Assembly: GCF_031177825.1 (NCBI RefSeq)
Contig: NZ_JAPSKE010000001.1
Location: 310,001 to 374,000 of the forward strand
Length of the DNA: 64,000 bases
Source of the DNA: Paenibacillus sp.
Lineage (GTDB): Bacteria > Bacillota > Bacilli > Paenibacillales > YIM-B00363
Direction: 5' to 3'
In this document: positions 1-8,480 of the stretch, one piece after another
Layout of the letters: the number at the start of each line of letters is the position of its first letter
Position numbering within the stretch: position 1 is the stretch's first letter
The notes under the pieces: model-generated
Told to the model about the DNA's origin: nothing
Seen by the model: the letters and a program-made list of their open reading frames with translations, nothing else
Database searches by the model: none
Made by a program: the position numbers and the translations under genes

Positions 1-146
1 GGCATGACGGGCTCCGAATTTTCTTTCATATCGTACAGCTCTTGCACGGTGGAATACGGCAGCAAATATTCTACCGGACGGTTCGGGACCATAATCTCTC
101 CGTAAATGGCCGCCATGACCGCTTCGATGACAAAACGCCGTTTCAT
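1..146 (-). CDS. N-terminal fragment of a conserved Paenibacillus-type protein (gene runs off the window)
   Basis: Only the first 48 codons are present. The ATG is at 146 and a strong AAGGAGGGCG ribosome binding site lies at 151-160. The start reads MKRRFVIEAVMAAIYGE and continues with VPNRPVEYLLPYSTVQELYD. I associate this opening with a short conserved family of Paenibacillaceae that is often labelled ADP-heptose synthase without good support. No catalytic motif is visible in the fragment, so I do not assign a function. The gene is real, judging by the start and the ribosome site. Confidence 0.6.
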   Translation of the reverse strand, partial: MKRRFVIEAVMAAIYGEIMVPNRPVEYLLPYSTVQELYDMKENSEPVM

Positions 147-309
147 CAGGCGCCCTCCTTCCCGGACAATCCGAAATCGACTCTATACATACATATCATA
201 AATGTCCCAAAAAGTTAAGATTCATTCCGCCCGATTTCCCGGACAGAACGAAAAGCGCCCCCGACGACAACAACTTCGCCGGAGGCAAACTCGATGTTTC
301 GATCGGTGC

Positions 310-498
310 TTAGGCCGGCGCGGGCGAAGAATTCGCCGCGAACCGGGGCGACAAGGACAACGGGACGACATGCAAATCCATGCACTCGAAGCAATGGTTC
401 CAATAGCAGTCCGCCTGCTCGTGCAACACTTCGCCGCAGGTGCGGCAAAGCTTCGGCGGCAGGCTGTCGAAGAAGTGGACGACGGAAAGCTGCTGCAT
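310..498 (-). CDS. YhfH-like mini zinc-ribbon protein
   Basis: A 62-residue protein starting MQQLSVVHFFDSLPPK, with an AAGGCGGTG ribosome site upstream of the ATG at 498. Two Cys pairs, CRTCG (about residues 18-22) and CFEC (about 36-39), flank an HEQADCYWN segment. This matches the layout of the Bacillus YhfH family, in which two knuckles bracket an HEQ-x-C-Y-x-N core, so one bound zinc is likely. Family members are about 45 residues; this one carries about 20 extra residues rich in Pro and Ser at the C-terminus. The function of the family is unknown. A longer overlapping minus-strand frame (215-562) lacks the Cys pattern and was not preferred. Confidence 0.6.
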   Translation of the reverse strand: MQQLSVVHFFDSLPPKLCRTCGEVLHEQADCYWNHCFECMDLHVVPLSLSPRFAANSSPAPA

Positions 499-610
499 TC
501 GGTTTCACCGCCTTGTATTCGCCTCTGTACCTATTGTAATAGAACAGACGCTCGGACGACAAGCCTTATTTTGCAACCGCTTCGTCGACATCCCCCGACT
601 TGATTCGGCG

Positions 611-1099
611 TTATTCTCCCGTGAGCTGCAGCGCGTTAACGACCTTCTGCAGGCGCAAATATTCGTTCTTCTCGAGCGTCGGCTTGAAGTAACCGAACAA
701 ATACGCGGCTTCGATAAAGCTGAGCGTCGGATAACAAACCACTTCGTTGTTCGTGAACGGGTTATCCATGACGATCTGCCACTCGCCCTCGCGGTCCGCG
801 GGCGATACGGCTTCGTAGGCGTACCGCTTCCAACGCAGCTTCTCGCCGAGCTCCGCCCACACGACCTGCCACGTCGGGCTGAAGCGGGACGGCTCCGGAA
901 ACAATCGCTCCCCCGCGGCTAGACGGGCGGCGTAATCGTCGAACCCGCCCTCTTCGACTTCCTTCAGCGCTTTCTCCAATTGGTCGACCAAGACGCGGAA
1001 TGCGTCGTAGCCGATGCGAACGACCGTCTCCCTCAGCTCATCCTGCAGGTCCGGCGTTCCCAGCCATTCATAATAATTCGTCGTCGATGCGATCGTCAT
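611..1099 (-). CDS. Conserved hypothetical protein, 162 aa
   Basis: The ATG at 1099 is preceded by GGGGGAAGGAATCGC, a good ribosome site. The product is a soluble acidic 162-residue protein with no signal peptide or membrane segment. The first half is helical and rich in Glu and Lys. The second half is rich in aromatic residues (WQVVWAELGEKLRWKRYAYE) and ends in a hydrophilic helix. I do not recognise a family or catalytic motif. It lies downstream of the 2-oxoacid oxidoreductase operon but is cut off from it by a hairpin terminator at 1137-1164, so it is probably transcribed separately. Confidence 0.7.
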   Translation of the reverse strand: MTIASTTNYYEWLGTPDLQDELRETVVRIGYDAFRVLVDQLEKALKEVEEGGFDDYAARLAAGERLFPEPSRFSPTWQVVWAELGEKLRWKRYAYEAVSPADREGEWQIVMDNPFTNNEVVCYPTLSFIEAAYLFGYFKPTLEKNEYLRLQKVVNALQLTGE

Positions 1100-1136
1100 G
1101 CGATTCCTTCCCCCTGCCGACGCGACGCAACAAGCG

Positions 1137-1164
1137 AAAAAGTTCCGCCGTTATTCGGCGGAAC
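1137..1164 (-). terminator. Rho-independent terminator of the oxidoreductase operon
   Basis: A perfect 9-bp stem (GTTCCGCCG / CGGCGGAAC) has a 5-nt loop and a T run in minus-strand sense (AAAAA on + at 1137-1141). The TAA stop of the 1151-1420 gene sits in the loop, so the last codons of that gene form one arm. Confidence 0.8.
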
Positions 1165-1420
1165 CCTTCTCGACGCGAAGCGTCCCGTTGTCGTCGATAA
1201 ACAACTTCCGGCCGGCATCGTTATTCAGCTTTACATTGAACACTTTCAGCTTCGCTTCCGTCACCGGGGTCGGAATCCACTCCGGACGGGAAGCGGCGGC
1301 TGTCGCCGCCTCTTCCTCGGTTGCCCACCACGCCGCCCCGTAATAGTCGAGGTCGTACACGTTGCGCAACATCCCGGCCGCGATCTCGCCCGTATCCCGG
1401 TGCCGCAAATAATAAGGCAT
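1151..1420 (-). CDS. Conserved small hypothetical protein, 89 aa
   Basis: Starts MPYYLRHRDTGEIAAGML with a CGGGGAACGCGT ribosome site, 16 bp after the stop of the fused alpha-beta oxidoreductase gene, so it is almost certainly the third gene of that operon. The protein is soluble, rich in Trp and Tyr in its first half, and ends with an LFIDDNGTLRVEKG segment that looks like a beta hairpin. No family was recognised and no metal ligands stand out. Co-transcription suggests an accessory role to the oxidoreductase, but this is inference from position only. Confidence 0.7.
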   Translation of the reverse strand: MPYYLRHRDTGEIAAGMLRNVYDLDYYGAAWWATEEEAATAAASRPEWIPTPVTEAKLKVFNVKLNNDAGRKLFIDDNGTLRVEKGSAE

Positions 1421-1436
1421 ACGCGTTCCCCGTTTC

Positions 1437-3743
1437 TTACAAGTACGGGTTCTCGTGCTTCGCCTTGAGGCGGCTCCAGCGACGATCCACTTCTTGCTCG
1501 AACGATTTGTACGCAGCTTCGTACTCCGGCTTCGTCATATGACGCGTCTTGCCCATTTGCTTCAGCCAGTCGGAGAGCGGAACGCGCTTGTTCTTCTCTT
1601 CCGGATTGTACGTAATGTTCGTCACGCCGTTCTCGATTTCGTACAACGGGAAGAAGCAAGAGTTGACCGCGTTGTCGATGATCGTCTGGCCGTCCTTCTC
1701 CTCCGACAGCCAGTTCAGCGGGCAAGTGATCAATATCTTACCATATACCATGCCCTCGTTTTGCGCGTAATATTGCGCCTTCGCGGCTTTACGCAGCAAA
1801 TCTTGCGGTTGGGACTCGGAGCCGGTGAAGACGTACGGAATGTTCGTCGCCGCCATGATTTGCGCCGTATCTTTATGGTGGAACAGCTTGCCGCCTTGGT
1901 GCTTGCCGACGTTGGACGTCGACGTGCGGTGGCCGAGCGGCGTCGAATAAGACAATTGCGCGCCCGTGTTCATATAGCCTTCGTTATCGTATTCGAGCAC
2001 GATCATCTTATGATTGCGAAGCGCGGCGCCGATCGCCGGGCCCATACCGATGTCCATGCCGCCGTCGCCCGTGATCATGACGAACGTGAAGTCGTCCTTC
2101 AAGCCGTACTGATCGAGTTCCCCGCGGCGCTTGCGCTCCCAGAACATCTCCACGACGCCGGACAGCGTCGCTGCGCCGTTCTGGAACAGGTTGTGAATGT
2201 AAGTCGCCTTGTGAGACGAATACGGGAAGCCCGTCGTGACGACCATCGCGCAGCCCGTGTGGTACAGCGCTACGATATCCCCTTCGATGCCCTTGAAGAA
2301 CAGCTCGAGACCCGAGAAGATGCCGCAGCCCGGGCACGCGCCGTGGCCCGGAGCCATCCGTTTCGGCTTCTTCGTGAGCTGCCGGATCGGCGGAACCTTG
2401 ACCTTCAGCTGGCCCGTCTCCTCGTCCTTGTTGACGGTAATGAGACCCGTCTTCAGGTCCTCGTACGCCATCGGCTCGAGAATCCGCTTAGGCGCCTTGT
2501 CCGGATCGCCCGGCGTGTGGCCGTAATAGTCGAACGGCACTTCCACCTTGTTCTTCGCGGCCGCGTCGATCGCGAGCTCGAAGAACGCATGCGCGTCTTC
2601 CAAGAAGTAGTCTTTGCCCCCGAGACCGTAGACGCGGGAGATCACTTGGATGTCCTTCACGCCGTTCGTGAACAGCGCCGCCTTCACCTCGAGCGTCATG
2701 TTGCCGCCTTGCGCGCCGTACGAATCCGCGCGGTCCGCCACGACGACGGCTTTCACGTTCTTCAGCGCTTCGGCGATCTGCTTGCCCGGGAACGGACGAA
2801 TCATGTTCGGCGCGATCGAACCCGCCTTCACGCCTTTGGCGCGGAGCTGGTCGACGGCGACCTTCGTAATTTCCGATGCGGAATTCAGCGTGAACAACAC
2901 GACTTCCGCGTCGTCCATCATGTACAGGTCGAGGATCGGGTAGTCGCGACCCGTCAACGCCGCATATTCCTTGCGGATTTCGTCGTATACCTCTTCGGCG
3001 TTGTACATGGCGACCGATTGTTGGTAACAGTTATTGATATAATCCGGCTCGTTCATGTACGGGCCGACGGTGATCGGATTGTTCCGGTCGAGCACGTGCG
3101 GGAACCCTTGCGGCGGCTGTTCGCCGACGAACGCCTGCACGTCCGCCTTGTTTGCGAACGTCTGCACGCGGCGCTTCTGGTGGGACGTGAAGTAGCCGTC
3201 GGACGCGACGAGCACCGGCAGGCGCACTTTCGGATGCTCCGCCAGCTTGATCGCCATGATGTTCATGTCGTATACGGCTTGCGGGTCGCGGCACATCAAA
3301 ATCGGCCAGCCCGTGTTCAAGGCGAAATACAAGTCGGAATGGTCGCCGTGAATGTTCAGCGGTCCGGATACCGAACGGCACACCAAATTCATGACCATCG
3401 GGAATCGCGTGCCGGATTGTACCGGCATCTGCTCCAGCATGTACAGGTATCCGTTCGCGCTCGTCGCGTTGAATACGCGGCCGCCCGCCGTCGACGCGCC
3501 GTAACAGATGCCCGCCGAGCCGTGCTCCCCGTCCGCCGGGATGAGCTTAATGTCGTGCTGTCCGTTCGCCTTCATCAAATCGAGGAATTGCGCCACCTCG
3601 GTGGAAGGCGAAATCGGGAAATATCCCATAATATGATAATTGATTTGGTGCGCCGCATAGGCCGCCATCTCGTTGCCGGATTCGTACACGATCCGCTGCT
3701 CGACGGTGCCCGCGCTCACTTCCTTATCGAATTCGATCGCCAC
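1437..3743 (-). CDS. 2-oxoacid:ferredoxin oxidoreductase, fused alpha-beta subunits
   Basis: A 768-residue enzyme of the pyruvate/2-ketoacid:ferredoxin oxidoreductase superfamily, which oxidatively decarboxylates a 2-oxoacid to its acyl-CoA and passes electrons to ferredoxin. Residues 1 to about 420 form the alpha part, with PISPSTE at 43-49 in the place of the classical TPSS motif. About 465-690 is the beta, thiamine-diphosphate part: GHGACPGCGIF (466-476) with two Cys of the proximal cluster, GDGGMDIG (559-566) and DNEGYMNTG (586-594) for ThDP and magnesium. Most organisms encode these as separate chains. The partner gene upstream (3779-4786) supplies gamma and delta parts. The cytoplasmic substrate (pyruvate, 2-oxoglutarate or branched) cannot be told from sequence. 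Confidence 0.9.
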   Translation of the reverse strand: MAIEFDKEVSAGTVEQRIVYESGNEMAAYAAHQINYHIMGYFPISPSTEVAQFLDLMKANGQHDIKLIPADGEHGSAGICYGASTAGGRVFNATSANGYLYMLEQMPVQSGTRFPMVMNLVCRSVSGPLNIHGDHSDLYFALNTGWPILMCRDPQAVYDMNIMAIKLAEHPKVRLPVLVASDGYFTSHQKRRVQTFANKADVQAFVGEQPPQGFPHVLDRNNPITVGPYMNEPDYINNCYQQSVAMYNAEEVYDEIRKEYAALTGRDYPILDLYMMDDAEVVLFTLNSASEITKVAVDQLRAKGVKAGSIAPNMIRPFPGKQIAEALKNVKAVVVADRADSYGAQGGNMTLEVKAALFTNGVKDIQVISRVYGLGGKDYFLEDAHAFFELAIDAAAKNKVEVPFDYYGHTPGDPDKAPKRILEPMAYEDLKTGLITVNKDEETGQLKVKVPPIRQLTKKPKRMAPGHGACPGCGIFSGLELFFKGIEGDIVALYHTGCAMVVTTGFPYSSHKATYIHNLFQNGAATLSGVVEMFWERKRRGELDQYGLKDDFTFVMITGDGGMDIGMGPAIGAALRNHKMIVLEYDNEGYMNTGAQLSYSTPLGHRTSTSNVGKHQGGKLFHHKDTAQIMAATNIPYVFTGSESQPQDLLRKAAKAQYYAQNEGMVYGKILITCPLNWLSEEKDGQTIIDNAVNSCFFPLYEIENGVTNITYNPEEKNKRVPLSDWLKQMGKTRHMTKPEYEAAYKSFEQEVDRRWSRLKAKHENPYL

Positions 3744-3778
3744 GCTCGTTCACCTCTCCCTTCAATCCCTTGAAATCC

Positions 3779-4786
3779 TTACGCTTGAACCAAATTGAAT
3801 CTATGTGGCACGCGGTGTTCCTCGCCGTAACCGTCCGTCTCGCGTTCGGAGCTGAGCGCTTCCGTCGGGCAAGCCGTAACGCACTTGAGGCACCCCTTGC
3901 AATATTGATAATCGATCCCTTGCAGGAACATCTGCGGACGTCCCTTCTTGTCGGGTTGCTCTTCCCAGACGAAGCAAAAATCAGGGCACGCCGTGTCGCA
4001 CGCCGCGCAATGAATGCACTTATCGTCGTCGAAGTGCGGCATCATCCCGCTGCGGGAAATGCTGAGGTCCTTCAGAATGCTGTTGCCGGGATTGATGACG
4101 ACGCCGCCGATCGGCTGCGTCTCGTAACCGAGGACCGGAATGTCCCACCGCTTCGGAAGCGGCATCTCGACGCCTTCCGGCAGCTCGAACGTGCGGAATT
4201 GCACCTCGTCGTAGCCGCGTTGGAACGTACGAAGCGCCGGTTCGACGGCCTGTGGATATTTCTTCTCGAGGGACTTGCGGATAACCCCGCGCATATGCTC
4301 CGCGTCGAGGAAGTCGCAGAGCCGGAACAACGCTCCGAGCATCGCCATGTTCGCCCGATTTTTCTCTTCGAGCGCGATACCCGTCGCGTCGATGACGGCG
4401 ACCGTGCCGCCGACGAGCTTCATCTTCTCTTTCAGCTCTTCGGGCGTGCGCGCGGAGTTGACCAGAACGATGCTATCCGCATAGATGCCGCTGACGACGT
4501 TGATCGTTTTCGATAAATTTTCGTGAAAGATGCCCACGATATGAGGCCGCTCGACCGGCGTCGTGTCCCGGATGTCCGCGTTCGTATCGCAGAACCGAAT
4601 GTGAGCCTTCACGGGAGACCCCTTCTTTTCCGAACCGTAAGACGAAAAGCTAACCCCGTTGAATCCGCTTCCAACCACACCTGATTCGGCAAGCATTTTC
4701 CCGGCCAAGTTCGCTCCGAGCCCGCCGATCGATTCCAGTCGAATTTCGAAAAAGCCCAGATCGTTCGTTTTTGGTAACTGTGCCAT
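3779..4786 (-). CDS. 2-oxoacid:ferredoxin oxidoreductase, fused gamma-delta subunits with two 4Fe-4S sites
   Basis: 335 residues from the ATG at 4786, chosen because AGGGGAGGGCTTC precedes it; an in-frame upstream start would add 11 residues without a better site. Residues 1 to about 190 are the gamma domain, with the glycine-rich GGLGANLAGK at 21-30. The C-terminal third is a bacterial ferredoxin-like delta domain with two complete 4Fe-4S motifs, CIHCAACDTACP (257-268) and CKGCLKCVTACP (296-307). The gene is first in the operon, 35 bp upstream of the alpha-beta gene, so the complex would be a two-polypeptide enzyme holding all four canonical subunits. It is cytoplasmic. Confidence 0.9.
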   Translation of the reverse strand: MAQLPKTNDLGFFEIRLESIGGLGANLAGKMLAESGVVGSGFNGVSFSSYGSEKKGSPVKAHIRFCDTNADIRDTTPVERPHIVGIFHENLSKTINVVSGIYADSIVLVNSARTPEELKEKMKLVGGTVAVIDATGIALEEKNRANMAMLGALFRLCDFLDAEHMRGVIRKSLEKKYPQAVEPALRTFQRGYDEVQFRTFELPEGVEMPLPKRWDIPVLGYETQPIGGVVINPGNSILKDLSISRSGMMPHFDDDKCIHCAACDTACPDFCFVWEEQPDKKGRPQMFLQGIDYQYCKGCLKCVTACPTEALSSERETDGYGEEHRVPHRFNLVQA

Positions 4787-4843
4787 GAAGCCCTCCCCTT
4801 CCCTGATCCCTCCGACCAATCTCTGAAACAGAAACTTAATAGA

Positions 4844-4872
4844 AGTATAACAGGAAACGATGCGGTTGCGAA
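4844..4872 (-). promoter_or_regulatory. Sigma-A type promoter for the oxidoreductase operon
   Basis: Minus-strand reading gives -35 TTCGCA (4867-4872), a 17-bp spacer and -10 TATACT (4844-4849), about 58 bp ahead of the gamma-delta start. The -35 is imperfect. Confidence 0.5.
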
Positions 4873-4893
4873 CAACTTTTTTCCTCTAAAGGC

Positions 4894-4929
4894 AAAAATA
4901 ACGCCGGTAGCGGCATACGCCCCGGCGTC
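4894..4929 (-). terminator. Terminator of the HD-GYP gene
   Basis: In minus sense, an ACGCCGG / CCGGCGT stem is followed by TTATTTTTG. It sits between the HD-GYP stop and the promoter of the next operon. Confidence 0.65.
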
Positions 4930-4993
4930 ATTGATATAAACAGATACTCTCTATTGTATAACACAGATTGCCCTGATCCTATCGAACTTCGCG

Positions 4994-6031
4994 CTACCCG
5001 ACCAGTCGTTCGATATAGATTTGAGAATGCTGGCGCAGATCGTAAAACTGATTGTCGACCTGCACGAGCGGATGAATCGGATCGTCGGGGAACACAAGCA
5101 CGATGTTCCCCGTCGCTTGGTTCGACAGCAGCACCTCGCTGCCGATCGACATCTCCATCATCCGGTGTACGAATAGATTGCAGATAAACGGGTCCATCTT
5201 TCCGAATGCATCTTCTTTCATCTGCAGCAGCACTTTGTAAAACGGGATTTCGCCGCGATATACTCGGTTGGAGGTCATGGCGTGGAAGACGTCCGCCACC
5301 GCGACGATCTTGCTGTTGTAGGACATCTTGTCTCCCGAGATGCCGAACGGGTACCCTCTGCCGTCCATGCGCTCGTGATGCTGCAGCGCGACGAGGGGCA
5401 CCTCGGGCGGCAAATCGTTCCTTCCCGACAAGATTTCGTGCCCGTACGTCGTATGCCGCTTCATGAGGGCGTATTCTTCGTCGGTGAATTTGCCGGGTTT
5501 ATTCAAAATATCGTCTTCGATTTTCACCTTGCCGATATCGTGCAGCGCGGCGGCCAACGTAAGCGTCTGCAGCTTGTCCGAATCGAGTCCAAGCCACTTG
5601 CCGATCATCGTCGAGATGACCGCGACGCCGATGTTATGCCGGAACGTGTAATCGTCTTTGGCCTGCAGGCCCGAGAGCAGTCCGAACAACGTCGGGAATT
5701 CGATCGCTTCTTGGATCGTCGGTATCAAATTCGTCTTCATCTCGCTGACGGACGGCCCTTCGCCGGCGCGGAAGCGGACGAACACGTCTTTCATCTCTTC
5801 CGTCGCGTGCGACACGACGACGTCGTTCGTATTCTCAGCGAGCTTCGGCGTCGGAGCGCCTCCGGCGACGTCCGGCGGCGCCTTCAAATGATGCGGGAGA
5901 ATGGTGATGCCGTGTTTCTTGATCAGCTCGATGTGGGTTTCGCTAAGCTGCGTATTCGCAGGGATGACAAGCAAACCTTGTTCGTTAAAGACGTCGTTCT
6001 TCACCACGTAGCCGATCAAGCTCGCAAGCAT
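4994..6031 (-). CDS. HD-GYP domain protein (predicted c-di-GMP phosphodiesterase)
   Basis: 345 residues, start MLASLIGYVVK with GAGGGGGG ahead of it. The N-terminal 110 residues contain a small beta domain seen before many HD-GYP modules (LIGYVVKNDV..., and a helix-turn at HIELIKKHG). The HD-GYP domain covers about 115-320, with HDIGK at 164-168, a downstream HTTYGHEIL, and HHERMDGRGYP (218-228), which carries the GYP signature. Metal-binding His and Asp residues are present, so hydrolysis of cyclic di-GMP to pGpG or GMP is likely. There is no membrane segment or receiver domain. The gene appears monocistronic. Confidence 0.9.
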   Translation of the reverse strand: MLASLIGYVVKNDVFNEQGLLVIPANTQLSETHIELIKKHGITILPHHLKAPPDVAGGAPTPKLAENTNDVVVSHATEEMKDVFVRFRAGEGPSVSEMKTNLIPTIQEAIEFPTLFGLLSGLQAKDDYTFRHNIGVAVISTMIGKWLGLDSDKLQTLTLAAALHDIGKVKIEDDILNKPGKFTDEEYALMKRHTTYGHEILSGRNDLPPEVPLVALQHHERMDGRGYPFGISGDKMSYNSKIVAVADVFHAMTSNRVYRGEIPFYKVLLQMKEDAFGKMDPFICNLFVHRMMEMSIGSEVLLSNQATGNIVLVFPDDPIHPLVQVDNQFYDLRQHSQIYIERLVG

Positions 6032-6150
6032 CTCCCGGCCCCCCTCGCTGCTGCGTTGTAATATAATGTAATAACGTCAACTAATTAAAATCATGCATTA
6101 ACGTCATATGTATATTACCAAACAAACAATTTTTTCCATAGTGACTACTG

Positions 6151-6882
6151 TCACAATATGGTTGCCCTTTCGTGCGAGGCGCGATCGGCGGACGTCTCTT
6201 CTCTCCCCTGGAAACCGGAATCTCGCAGGAAGATGACCGCCTTGGCCCGGTCGCGAACGCCGATCTTCTCGTAGACGCTGCTCACGTAGTTGCGCACCGT
6301 CCCGTCGCTGTACATGAGCGCTTCCGCGATCTGCCGGTTGTTCAATCCCTTGGCCATCAACAGCGAAATCTCGTATTCCTTCTCCGTCAGCCGAAACCGC
6401 TCCAACAGCGACTGGACGTGACGCGTCCCGTATCTTTCCCCCGTCAGGATGCGGAACAGCTTGTTCGACAGCTTGGCCGCGAGCCGTTCCGGCAAGAACA
6501 TCTGCCCCTTCAGGACGAGGCGGATTTGCATCAGCAAGTCGTCCCACTGGATGTCTTTTAATAGAAAGCCGTTCGCTCCCGCCGCGATCGATTGCAGCAA
6601 GTCGTCTTCTTCGATGTCGTTCGCGAACAGAATCACCTTCGTCTCGGGTCTCCGCTCCTTGATCCAAGACGTCAGATCGATGCCGCCGTCGCCGTGCAAG
6701 GACGTGTCGACGATGACGGCCGCCGGTCGAAGCGTGAGCACCGCTTCGCGCAAATCTTCCTCGTTGTCGGCGGTGGCGCACACCTTCAGGTCGGGCTCTA
6801 AATCTATGATTTTACGAATTCCTTCGCGAAGCAGCGTCTGCTGCTCGGCTATCGCGATCCTTTTGGTTTCCATGGGTACCAT
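6151..6882 (-). CDS. LuxR-family response regulator with an atypical acidic pocket
   Basis: The start is placed at the ATG at 6882 because GGAGGAACGC ends just before it, giving 243 residues. A receiver domain covers about 7-125, with the phosphoacceptor at D59 (VIVDTS) and the conserved Lys at 109 (FLLKD). A LuxR/NarL helix-turn-helix covers 164-222 (RLTEKEYEISLLMAKGLNNRQIAEAL, given here in outline). Where most receivers have two adjacent acidic residues this one has E13-Q14, so magnesium binding may be altered. No histidine kinase gene is adjacent. It is a DNA-binding transcription factor with unknown targets. Confidence 0.87.
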   Translation of the reverse strand: MVPMETKRIAIAEQQTLLREGIRKIIDLEPDLKVCATADNEEDLREAVLTLRPAAVIVDTSLHGDGGIDLTSWIKERRPETKVILFANDIEEDDLLQSIAAGANGFLLKDIQWDDLLMQIRLVLKGQMFLPERLAAKLSNKLFRILTGERYGTRHVQSLLERFRLTEKEYEISLLMAKGLNNRQIAEALMYSDGTVRNYVSSVYEKIGVRDRAKAVIFLRDSGFQGREETSADRASHERATIL

Positions 6883-7110
6883 GCGTTCCTCCGTTACGTC
6901 GCCGCAAGCCGCCATTCTTTGGAATGTTCGGCCTCCCCGTGCGGCGCACTTCTAACTTCTTCCAATCATTATATATAAGATTGTAAACTTTTGGGGAATC
7001 TTTTGAAACGCGTTAATTTTTTATGTAATTTTACTTTGGAAGTGCAACCTTTTTCGAAGTTGGTTAAAATCACCTATTTCTTCAAAAATAGAGACATATG
7101 TTCCTACTAA

Positions 7111-7156
7111 AATAAAGAAAAAGCCGGCTCGTCGTACGATTCGACGGTGCCGGCTT
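7111..7156 (-). terminator. Terminator of the DUF445 gene
   Basis: An AAGCCGGC / GCCGGCTT stem carries an inner TCGTCG/CGACGG-like extension. On the minus strand it is followed by TTTTCTTTATTTT. The AT-rich stretch 6883-7110 upstream shows no convincing gene. Confidence 0.75.
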
Positions 7157-7174
7157 CCTTATTCTCGTCGGCGT

Positions 7175-8428
7175 TTAACCGCCGACGGCGAACCATTGCA
7201 CGAGTCCGAGCACAAGACCGATCGCGAAGCCGCAGACGGCGCCGTTGACCCGGATCCATTGAAGGTCCTTGCCCACGTGTTCTTCCATCATCGCGATCAG
7301 CGTGTCGTCGTCCAGCTTGTCCGCGTTCTCCTTGACCAGTTGGCCGATGACGCCGTGATTTTTCTCGACGAACGCCGCGGCCTGGTGCTGAATCCAACCG
7401 TCGGCGCGCGCGATCCAATCCGTCTCTTCCAGCCGAGCCAGCGCTTCCCGCGCGTAAGGCGCGACTTTCTCTCGGCAGAACGCCGGATCGGACAATCGGC
7501 GCTCCGCAGCGTTCAGCACGCTTCCGACGAGCTCGGCGATCGTTCCGTCCCACTCCCCGCCTTCCGCGATGCGCGCCTTCAGCCGCTCCGCCTCTTCCAG
7601 CACGCGCTCGTTGTCGGTGAGCCCCCTCATCGCGCCGCGAAGCGCGTCCAAGGCGGACTCCCGATACGGGTTGCCCGATCTTCTCATATCGTACAAGAAG
7701 GAAACGAGGAAATCTTGCAGCATGCCGCCCAGCTTGTCCTCGTTCATAAACCCGGCGAAGGCGTTGACGGCGAAGCCCATGAAGCCCCCGAGCTGCATCT
7801 GTTCGATGGAGCGGAGCGCCATCGCGCCCATCCGCCGCCGCATCTCTTCGCCGATGGCGAACCGCTCGCCGAGCGACAGCGCGTAATCGAGCAGCGGCTC
7901 CTCGTAACCGCGGTCCGCGGCGGCGCTTCCGATGCGTTCGAGCATCGCGCGCGCGTCCATCCCCCGCACGGCGTCCCGAAGGGCGCCGGCCAGCGCTTCC
8001 GCGACCCGCTCCCTCGGCAGCGCGCGGATCGCGCCGCCGAGCAGCTTGGCCGCGCGTTCGCCGATATCGTCCGCTTCCAGCTCCCGTTTCGCCCGATCGG
8101 CGAGCCGGTGCGCGATGCGCGCCTCCTTCATCTTCTCGAGGATGCTCTGTTTATGTAACAAGTTCGTCTGGATCGCGTTCACGAGCGCGTTCGTCACCTT
8201 GCCGCGATTTTTCGGGAGCAGGGCCGTGTGCGGAATCGGAATGCCCAGCGGATGGCGAAACAGCGCCGTCACCGCGAACCAATCCGCGAGCCCGCCGACG
8301 AGTCCCGCTTCGAACCCGCTCTGCAGCACGAAGCCGTAGGGCAGATGCGCGATCGGGAACGCCGCCGCGAAGCCCGCGCCCATAATGCCTAACGAGATGG
8401 CCGCCGTATGTTTCGCGTTTTTCTTCAA
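7175..8428 (-). CDS. DUF445 family membrane-anchored protein
   Basis: 417 residues, initiated at TTG (8428) behind AGGGGGAAG. One hydrophobic segment lies at about 8-40 (SLGIMGAGFAAAFPIAHL), followed by the family hallmark GGLADWFAVTALFRHPLG and IPHTALLPKNR. A long helical middle has many Arg and Glu, and a C-terminal membrane segment follows (VCGFAIGLVLGLVQWFAVGG). This is the usual arrangement of DUF445 proteins, which are found widely in Firmicutes and have no established biochemical role. The gene is followed by its own terminator, so it is probably a single-gene unit. Confidence 0.85.
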   Translation of the reverse strand: MKKNAKHTAAISLGIMGAGFAAAFPIAHLPYGFVLQSGFEAGLVGGLADWFAVTALFRHPLGIPIPHTALLPKNRGKVTNALVNAIQTNLLHKQSILEKMKEARIAHRLADRAKRELEADDIGERAAKLLGGAIRALPRERVAEALAGALRDAVRGMDARAMLERIGSAAADRGYEEPLLDYALSLGERFAIGEEMRRRMGAMALRSIEQMQLGGFMGFAVNAFAGFMNEDKLGGMLQDFLVSFLYDMRRSGNPYRESALDALRGAMRGLTDNERVLEEAERLKARIAEGGEWDGTIAELVGSVLNAAERRLSDPAFCREKVAPYAREALARLEETDWIARADGWIQHQAAAFVEKNHGVIGQLVKENADKLDDDTLIAMMEEHVGKDLQWIRVNGAVCGFAIGLVLGLVQWFAVGG

Positions 8429-8480
8429 GCCGTCTTCCCCCTGTGATTCGAATCGATAGTCGCCTTGTCAGCAGTATACA

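Noticed and set aside
1455..3773. A 772-codon open frame on the + strand opposite the oxidoreductase gene
   Set aside because: Composition is that of an antisense shadow (very rich in Arg, Val, His, Ala, Leu), no ribosome site, and the opposite strand carries clear ThDP motifs.
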